A stretch of DNA of 64,000 bases from Clitoria ternatea (taxonomy: Eukaryota > Streptophyta > Magnoliopsida > Fabales > Fabaceae). Every line of letters begins with the position of its first letter. Position 1 is the stretch's first letter. Positions 56,847 to 64,000 of the stretch are shown here, one piece after another. Below the pieces are notes generated by a model, which saw only the letters and a list, made by a program, of their open reading frames with translations, made no database searches and was not told the DNA's origin. The position numbers and the translations under genes were made by a program. Location of the stretch: the NCBI GenBank assembly GCA_037962975.1, contig CM075669.1, positions 88,890,001 through 88,954,000 on the forward strand, given 5' to 3'.

Positions 56847-58362
56847 TGTTAGACCCAGAAAATATAGTGTTACAGAAAACTTGTTACTTTGTTTTACTGT
56901 TGGGTCTATTAATTGGCAAGCGCACCAATCATTTGTAGTTTTCAAAATTTAGATATCATTCCACTGGGATTGAAAGTCCAATAATTACAGTAATTTTTTT
57001 TTAGTTACTATGGTAAATTTATCAAAACTTATACAAAAGAATAATTTATATACAATTTATACTATATTTACAAGATGGCATAATTGAGTTGTTCATGTGA
57101 TAAAAAGAGAATAACAATCTATCTAAGAAGTGGAGTTGTAATTTTAGAATAATTAAGATACTTGAGGATAAAACACAGATAAACAAATTATGTTGGAATT
57201 TGGATCCCTAATCTAGAATAATAATGGAGGAACTCAAGTCATGCATATTTAATCATTAAGTTCATATTATTGAAGCTTAAAATCATTATAACCGATCCCT
57301 CATGATATAAATTCTAAGTATTTATCGTAAAGTCTGATCCCTCGTGAGCTTTCTCAATAAAAACTTGCATTAAGTCCTGGCTTTATGGCAACAATAATTA
57401 CCAATTCTATTCCTAGTAATTGGTATATTAAGAGTATTCCAACTTTTACTTTTATTAAACTAAGTTTTAATAAGGCATGAATAATCATTCTCCCGTTTGA
57501 CATTCACACTAATAAAACAAGTTTCAATACACATGAAAATCATTCTCCCGTTTGACATTCATATTAATAAAAGATTGAAATACTAACATGGACTTGAATC
57601 ATAAACATGCAGAGGTCGAATTCACAACATCATACTCAATAGATTAGTTCACCAATTCTAACATAAACAGATTAGTTCCACATGGTGAAGGTAAGAACAA
57701 CACTTACAGTGATTAACATTATAAGGGCGATGGAAACTTCACGATACAACGATCACAATACTACACAACACTCTCAAGTATCTAGAAAACTATTCTAGAA
57801 CTACAAAATCACAAAAGAAATACTCAAACTCGAGTGTATAAGAGAAGAGAAGAGTGAAATACTTAGAATAGGATGCTTAGAAGTGTTGGAAATGGCCCTA
57901 TTTATAGGGCTGAGGAAGGGTCCTGACGCTACGCGTCAGTTCGGTATTCGAATTATTTAATGAATCATGTCCTACCACTTGGCTCTGTCTCCACTTCGGT
58001 GTGGAAGTTTGTAAGTAGTGGAGTGGCCAAAAGTGGGTCAAAAGGTGAGTGCTTGGCCAACATGGCTGTGGAGTCCACGCAGCTCCGACGCTACGCGTGG
58101 CTGTGACGCGTTGCGTCAGCATCAAAAAGTCTCCACGCTACGCATGGTGTTGATGCTATGCGTCAGGTTCCTGATCTTCAATTTTCTCTTTAAATTCTTT
58201 ACTTTTTCACTGCAAAACTAGAGAAAATTGATCAAGGACAGATTATTTCTAACAACTTCTATTTATTGAATTTAAAACCTAATTTTCTAATAATTTAGAC
58301 TAATTTTTATTTTTTTATGAAATTTTTATTAAAGATTTTATTGTAAATTTGAGGACTAACAA
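56847..58362 (-). repeat. 3' LTR of the Athila-like element
   Basis: On the plus strand TGTTAGACCC at the left and GGACTAACA at the right, 1,516 bp. The left end falls inside the MULE reading frame; the right end abuts the polypurine tract. It contains the AATTGGCAAGCGCACCAAT text usual for this group and a palindrome cluster at 57923-58165. The left flank GTCCC (56842-56846) should reappear to the right of the 5' LTR outside the window. Confidence 0.88.
57923..58165. repeat. CTGACGC-TAC-GCGTCAG palindromes in the LTR
   Basis: A perfect copy at 57923-57939. Others are TGACGC-GTT-GCGTCA (about 58103-58117), CGACGCTACGCGTGG (58086) and CCACGCTACGCATGG (58131). Confidence 0.85.
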
Positions 58363-58375
58363 ATACCCCCAACTT
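58363..58375 (-). promoter_or_regulatory. Polypurine tract of the Athila-like element
   Basis: Minus strand AAGTTGGGGGTATT directly before the LTR start TGTTAGTCC, preceded by CTCGAGGACGAGCAATG, a text I associate with this position in Athila-like elements. Confidence 0.8.
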
Positions 58376-59596
58376 GAGACATTGCTCGTCCTCGAGCAAG
58401 AGAGAAAAATAAAAAATAAAAATTTGAAATCAAATTTTTGAGTTAGTCCGAGAATTTACCATAAAAAGTAATTTCACAATTTACCATTTTGAAATAATCA
58501 ATTATAGAAATCTTATGTAACAAAGGTTTATTGATAAAATTCTTTACAATATTTTATTAACAAATCAAGCATAAATTTAGGCTTACCTCACAAGTGTTTA
58601 TCTCTATGCCAAGGGTAGCCTGTTTCACTCTTTCAATCATAAAATCAAACAAATTTAATTTTGATTTTTATCTAATCAATGGTTGATCATACAGAGATAT
58701 TTTCAAAAATCACAAGGTCTTTTCAAAGGTTGTAATGAGGCTTGGCTACAAGAAATTATGGTTTTTCTCAGAATTCAAAAACCTGAAATCATAAAAGAGC
58801 ATTTTATAATTTTTAGGCTTTCTCTTGGCCCAAGTCTCAATTCCTTTATTGATAAATACCCCAACTTGATTCTTTTCATTATTTTTGACTTTTTTTCATA
58901 TTTTATTTTCTTTTTCTTTGAAAAGAATCAAGTTGCTTATTTTCACTCCCTATTTTTGTAAGAACACTCAAAATATTTTTATATTCCTCAATTACTCTTT
59001 TAATCAATCAAGCATAGGGAATGGTTAAAACGGATATAGGTTAAGGGTACCAAAGAATTTATTTTTCAAGCTCAACATTGGCTTTCAAGGAATAAAATAA
59101 TTTTACCAAGGTAAGCTGTTTGGCCCAAGGTTTTCTTTTCACCAAAAATGTGCCTTGATCATTTTCTTGAATTCTCTATACAACAACACAAATCAAAGAT
59201 TAAAGCAAAATCAATTCAAATGAAGTTATGTTGAATAAATCCTCAAGTGTTTAAAAGATCTCTCAGCTCACCGGGTTATCAAAAGTTAGCTTGATAGTTA
59301 ATAAACTTATTGTAATTGATTTTATCAAAATTCCTAAGTTATAAAAGAATCAATAATTAATTTTACAAAATTAGTTTTATTGTGTAAAAACTTTAAGTGT
59401 ATAAATTATCTTACTTTCAAAAATTTGATTTATTTATTAAAAACGCAAAAACACACCATGACACAATTTTACGCAAAGATAAAACACACCACATAAAATA
59501 AACTATAATATAATATCCAAAAAGTAAAAATACCAATGTAAATAAAAAAACTAAAAGTAAACTAGCATGTATGTAACAAAAATGAGATAACACCAA
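58376..59596 (-). other. 3' untranslated region of the Athila-like element
   Basis: AT-rich, no gene. Separates the env-position ORF from the polypurine tract. Confidence 0.7.
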
Positions 59597-60870
59597 TCAG
59601 TCCTCCATCTCATCATCTCCCTCCTCATCTGCATCACCCTCTAACTCAGCATGTGCTCCAGATGGTCCAAAAGTCTAAGGGTATGTCGGCAGATCACCAG
59701 GCCAAGCCACATAGGCTGCAAACTCAGCTGGTGTAACATATGGTGCTCCCTCACCCTGAAGTCTGTACTGATAGTATGAATCATGAAGATGCATGTAAGC
59801 TTTGTGTGGGGCAGCCATCATCTGCATCATATGCTAATGCTCAAGTGTCATCCTGGCAAATCCCTCTGTGACAACATCAGCAGGTGGTGGCTGAACTGGT
59901 GGTCTCCTCTTCCTCTGTCTGGGCTGAGCCTCCTGTTCCAGTGGTGGAAGCTCGCACTGCTGGACGAAGTAATCTCTGTTCACTAGAACTTTGGGGACTC
60001 TCTCCGAAGAACTAGTGAACTCAGGTGATGGTACAACAACTCCCTGCCTCCTCAGTAAGGCAGATATGATGAGAGGGAATAGGATAAGACGGTTCACCTT
60101 ATACCCAAGGGCATAAAGGTGAATCTGCTCAGAAATGAGCTCTGCAATATCAATAATGTGGCCCTGGAGAATGGAGTAAAGAAGGCAGCATCGATCAACT
60201 GAGATAGAAGAAAGATGGGTGACAGGAGTAATGTTATGCAACATGAGATGAGACCATGCCTGAGCTATAGAGGTCAGCTGGGTCTTGAGGAGGTTAGATG
60301 GAGTCCTCCCAACCTTACTCAGGTTGAAGAAGATTCCATCCTTGCTCAAGAAGTGAGAAACCTGATCTAGGAAGTATCCTAGATCACCATCCTCAGTCGT
60401 GATCTTGTTTCTGTTTTCCTTCCAGAAACAAATATCACTCTCGGGAGTAGGCTCCCAAGGGTTACCCGGTCATAAGCAATATGCCAGCCCCTAACCCAGC
60501 TCGTCCTCTGATGTCCAATGTCTGGCGCGTCCTGGCGAGTCCTGTAAGCATTAGCATAGAATTCCATCACTAAGATGGGATCCCCCTCAGTAGGTAGGGA
60601 AAACAGGGGTCCCCATCTCCTCCTCTGGACCTCATCCTGCAGCTCAGGATAATCCCCAACACTTAGATCCAAGACTCTCTCCTAGATGAGTCTTTGGCCC
60701 TTTATTTGGTGAAACCGGGCCTATTTCGCATCAGTGCGAAATCTGGTGGGATCTCTAGGTCCCAATACCTCCTCACCCTGAAGATCTGGATCCTCAGAGG
60801 TGGTGTCAGTATCTGCGGTCCTTCTTTGTCTTTTAGGACCAGTAGTAGGGATAGATTTCTTTGGTGCCAT
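59597..60870 (-). pseudogene. Env-position ORF of the Athila-like element (putative plant transposon protein domain)
   Basis: About 420 codons from an ATG at 60870 (MAPKKSIPTTGPKRQRR, basic) to a TGA at 59597. After two early stops the domain reads SVGDYPELQDEVQRRRWG, ILVMEFYANAYRTRQ and SWVRGWHIAYDRVTLGSLLP. A frameshift near 60375 follows, then RTPSNLLKTQLTSIAQAWSH, LLYSILQGHIIDIAELI and a Pro/Arg-rich then acidic tail (EGDADEEGDDEMED). The pattern fits the domain often annotated as a putative plant transposon protein in plant genomes. The gene lies between pol and the 3' LTR. I see no signal peptide or membrane anchor, so an envelope role is not supported. Function unknown. Confidence 0.7.
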
Positions 60871-61400
60871 CTGCAAAAAGAAAAATTAAAAATCAAACAC
60901 ATATTTACAATATTTGAAAAACATATCAAATATTTAACAATTATTTTTGCTTTATATATTTTATACAAAACATTCACAATAATAAAATAAAATAAAAAAT
61001 ACATGTTTTTGGATTTTCTAAAAACACTTTTATTAAATATTTACACAAAATGCAAAACTCACACAAATTCCATAACAAGTTAAAAACAACATATTTTTGA
61101 ATTTTTGTAATTTATTAGAAAAATTAACATGCATAGTTTTAAATTTTTACAATTTTCACAAACAAAAATCAACATGCATAAATTTCACAAAACATCATCA
61201 AACATACATATTTACAAAATTATGCAAATTTATTTTTATTTTTATGCAAGAAAGTATAACAAATATGCAAAATAAAAAATTTATTAATTCAAAAGAAAAA
61301 TAAACAAATAACAAACAGAGGCATACTAACAAATTTATTAAAAATAGAAAACAAATGTCAGAAGATAACACATAAAATTTAACAAAATTCATGAACAGAG
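60871..61400 (-). other. AT-rich untranslated region
   Basis: No gene. Very A/T-rich with many CAAAA and AAATTT words. Confidence 0.7.
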
Positions 61401-61535
61401 GCTGACGCTACGTGTGGGTGGGACGCTACGCGTCAGCTCTGTTCTTCCCACACTACGCGTCAGTGGGATGCTACACGTGGGCTTATAGTTCATCCTCACG
61501 CTACGTGTCAGTGAGACGCTATGCATGAGGTGCGT
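61401..61535. repeat. GACGCTACGCGTC palindromes in the internal region
   Basis: Copies such as CTGACGCTACGTGTGG, GGACGCTACGCGTCAG, CACACTACGCGTCAGTG and CTCACGCTACGTGTCAGTGAG. Same motif as in the LTR of this element. Confidence 0.85.
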
Positions 61536-61662
61536 AGTTTCAAACACAGAAGCAGGGGTTGCGCAACAGCAACCCCTCCAAACCACATTCAATCCATTAA
61601 TTTCCTTATTCTAACAGCAATCAATTCCCAATGGTTCTCTAATCCTAATCCTAACCACATGC

Positions 61663-61914
61663 ATCGTTTATTCAGTATAGGACCATCCATATCATTCATA
61701 TCAATTATTATAAGTTATTCAGTAATTCCTTTTGGCTATAACTTTGTTTTATCTGATCTTGATATCGGTGCTTTTTTATGGATTGCTATTTCAAGTATTG
61801 CTCCCATTGGACTTCTCGAATAATAAATACTCCTTTTTGGGTGGTCTACAGGCTGGTGCTCAATCGATTAGTTATGAAATACCATTAACTCTATGTGTGT
61901 TATCAATTTCTCTA
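61663..61914 (+). pseudogene. ndhA: Plastid ndhA exon 1 fragment (nuclear plastid DNA insert)
   Basis: The plus strand encodes part of the plastid NADH dehydrogenase-like complex subunit NdhA, a thylakoid membrane protein. It reads [27 protein letters not shown] and [14 protein letters not shown], then, in a shifted frame, [20 protein letters not shown] and [12 protein letters not shown]. Compared with the plastid gene as I remember it, about 17 bp are missing between LL and NNK (near 61820), which causes the shift. The fragment starts in mid-gene and stops near the end of exon 1; neither the group II intron nor exon 2 follows. Both flanks are untranslated sequence of the Athila-like element. 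It cannot be functional. Confidence 0.92.
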
Positions 61915-62384
61915 ATTAAACTAAAAGGTAAAGGTTTTAGAGAACTTACTTGGAATCCTTTAAGCAAATAGGAATAAAGAGGATTGAAGGTTTTTGAGAG
62001 AAAAGGGGTTTAGGAAATTAGGTTTCTGAAAACTAAAGTGAGGCAGAGAGGGAATTTTAGGTTTTAAAACCTAAGATTGGGCATCTCTAGTTCAGTTTTA
62101 AAAACTGAACGTGGGCCCCGACGCTACACGTGGGTGGGACGCTACACGTCAGTTTGAAATTTTAACCTCCTCGCTACGCTTCAGAGGGACGCTACGCGTG
62201 GGGTTCTGATTTAAATTTCAAAAACCTTTTCTTTTAAAATTTTAAAACCCTTTTTATTTTCAAAATTAAATTTCTACCTAAAATTTTTTTAAATGTAAAA
62301 ATAAGCTTAAAATAAAGAAAAGAAATAATGGGTTGCCTCCCATTGAGCGCTTGATTTACAGTCTCTAGCTAGACATCCTGTATA
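61915..62384 (-). other. Untranslated region after pol, with palindromes and the GGGAGGCAACCC boundary
   Basis: Contains further CGACGCTACACGTGGG and GGACGCTACACGTCAG copies (62118-62200). Minus strand AATGGGAGGCAACCC lies near 62328-62342, about 40-55 bp after the integrase stop. Confidence 0.75.
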
Positions 62385-64000
62385 TCACAAATCAGTCAAA
62401 TAACAAATGGTAGTGAGTCTGTTGATCTCACCACCCAGATATGGTTTCAATCTCTGTCCATTAACCATCCAACTTCTTTTGGAAGTTGGATCTTCAATCT
62501 CAACTGCTCCATAAGATTTAACTTCCTTGATAACAAAAGGACCTGACCATTTAGATTTCAATTTACCAGGAAACAGTCTTAATCTTGAATTAAACAATAA
62601 AACTTGCTGACCTGGTATAAAATGTCTATTTTTAATTTTCTTATCATGGTAAGCTTTCACCTTGTTTTTGTAACTTCTAGATGTCTCATAAGCATTGTTT
62701 CTCATTTCTTCCAATTCAAATAACTGCAACTTTCTTTTGTCAGCTGCTACATTTGGATCAAAATTGAGAAATTTTAAAGCCCAATATGCTTTATGTTCCA
62801 TCTCTACTAGAAGATGACAAGCTTTTCCATAGACCATTTGAAAAGGAGAAAGGCCAATTGGAGTTTTAAATGCAGTTCTGTATGCCCAGAGTGCATCATC
62901 AAGCTTTTGTGACCAATCTTTTCTGGAAGAAGACACAGTCTTTTCCAAAATCCTTTTCACTTCTCGATTTGAAATCTCAGCCTGTCCATTGGTTTGTGGA
63001 TGATATGTCGTGGCCACTTTATGTCTCACTCCATAATGTTGTAACACTTTCTGAAGAACTTTGTTACAAAAATGTGATCCTCCATCACTGATCAAAGTTC
63101 TTGGTGTTCCAAACCTGCAGAAAATATTTTTCTTCAAGAAATTCATTACAGTTTTGGTGTCAGCATTAAGTGAAGCAATTGCTTCTACCTATTTTGAAAC
63201 ATAATCAACTGCCAAAAGAATGTATTGATTGAATTGAGAATAAGGAAAAGGTCACATGAAATCAATACCCTAACAATCAAATACCTCAACCTCCTGAACG
63301 TTAGTAAGCATTTCTTGTCTTTTGTTAACATTACCTATTCTTTGACAGTTATCACAAGCTTGAACAAATGAGTGAGAATCTTTAAAAATGGAGGGCTAAT
63401 ACAAACTTGATTGCAAAATTTTTGCAGCAGTTCTTTCTCCATTAAAATATCCTCCATAAGGGGACTTATGACAATGCCACAAGACATCCTTCTTTTCCCA
63501 GTCGGGTATACAATGACGTAACAAATTATCCACACCAATTTTAAATAGATGAGGGTCATCCCAAACAAAGTATTTTGAATCTTTAAAGATTTTTTTTCTT
63601 TGTTGCCAAGTTAGATCATTTGGAAGAATTCCTGCTGCTTTAAAATTGGCCATATCAGCAAACCAAGGCCGTTTTGTTATTTCAAAAAGTTTTTCATCAG
63701 GAAATTCTTCCAAGATGTCTTTTTCTTTGGCAGTGACCTCATCATTCATTAATCTAGAAAGATGGTCAATGACCATATTTTCACTACCCTTTTTATCTTT
63801 GATTTCAAGATCATATTCTTGAAGGAGTAAAATCCATCGGATTAACCAAGGTTTAGAATCAGTTTTGGTCAAAAGGTACTTGATTGCAGCATGATCAGTG
63901 AAAATAATTATTTTTGATCCAATCAAGTATGATCTAAATTTTCCCAGGGCATATACTATAGCTAGTAATTCTTTTTCAGTAGTTGCATAATTTATTTGAT
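62385..64000 (-). pseudogene. RNase H and integrase of the Athila-like element
   Basis: One continuous minus-strand frame from the window edge to 62385 with four in-frame stops and no frameshift. RNase [21 protein letters not shown], then [11 protein letters not shown] and ending MVIDHLSRL. Integrase zinc region: [20 protein letters not shown] then CDNCQRIG. Core: LAVDYVSK, SDGGSHF with Asp near 63086 and Glu in NGQAEIS near 62978 (D-x35-E), then the C-terminal part with [14 protein letters not shown] and [11 protein letters not shown]. Three of the four stops (after SLY, FDC and YVSK) stand where the family has Trp, which fits G-to-A changes of TGG to TAG. Reverse transcriptase lies beyond the window. 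Confidence 0.93.

Larger units (their letters stand above)
56847..64000 (-). mobile_element. Athila-like Gypsy retrotransposon (runs off the right edge)
   Basis: Minus-strand order within the window: RNase H and integrase (64000-62385), an AGCGCTCAATGGGAGGCAAC boundary (62328-62347), an untranslated region with palindromes and a plastid insert, an env-position ORF (60870-59597), a 3' untranslated region, a polypurine tract (58363-58375) and the 3' LTR (58362-56847). It is inserted in a MULE transposase gene. Gag, reverse transcriptase and 5' LTR are beyond the window. Confidence 0.88.

Noticed and set aside
61732..61971. 79-codon open frame as a small membrane protein gene
   Set aside because: It is a frame-shifted reading through the plastid ndhA fragment plus flank, with no promoter or start context of its own.

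Overview
This window is nuclear DNA of a flowering plant, almost certainly a eudicot and plausibly a legume. The legume guess rests on the retroelement mix (SIRE/Maximus-like and Tork-like Copia, Tat/Ogre-like, Tekay and Athila-like Gypsy) and on short palindromic words that I associate with legume retroelements; it is an inference. I see no intact host gene, no tRNA or rRNA gene and no CRISPR array. Essentially everything recognisable is a transposable element, mostly broken and nested.

Layout, left to right. 1-755 is the right part of an LTR inserted in the gag of a Tat/Ogre-like Gypsy (756-4830). That element has gag, a large hairpin-repeat array and a 3' LTR, but no pol. It sits inside the pol of a SIRE-like Copia, which resumes at 4831. 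The Copia is interrupted again by a Tekay-type Gypsy with 4-kb LTRs (6040-17597) and resumes at 17598 with a roughly 530-bp duplicated segment, an env-like ORF, a 3' region, a polypurine tract and the 3' LTR (about 20311-21380). Next comes an opposite-strand SIRE-like LTR (21380-22731), then a minus-strand Tork/TNT1-like Copia (22735-24699) containing a solo Tat LTR. 24.8-27.6 kb is AT-rich and unassigned.

27784-33206 is a Tekay-like LTR interrupted by a solo LTR with an exact 5-bp target duplication. It abuts a broken CACTA (En/Spm) transposon (33.3-35.8 kb), itself split by another LTR. 35790-37051 is a second copy of the LTR family seen at position 1. 37-45.6 kb holds LTR and UTR debris of Gypsy elements, including an Athila-like remnant. 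45645-47110 is a LINE reverse transcriptase fragment. 47353-51761 is a second Tat-like element with a 5' LTR, primer site, hairpin array and an antisense ORF. 51.8-54.1 kb is Tekay-like LTR debris. 54901-56846 is a MULE transposase split by an Athila-like Gypsy that runs off the right edge (56847-64000, minus strand). That element carries a 250-bp insert of plastid ndhA.

The most striking signal is an array at 2.0-3.0 kb. Eight 31-nt units share a similar 19-nt centre but have five different pairs of 6-nt arms, and the two arms match each other almost every time. More broadly, most of the unrelated retroelements here carry their own array of short family-specific palindromes in LTRs or UTRs. 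A second unusual signal is a set of repeats, next to the polypurine tract of the SIRE-like element, that copy the 3' end of initiator tRNA-Met.
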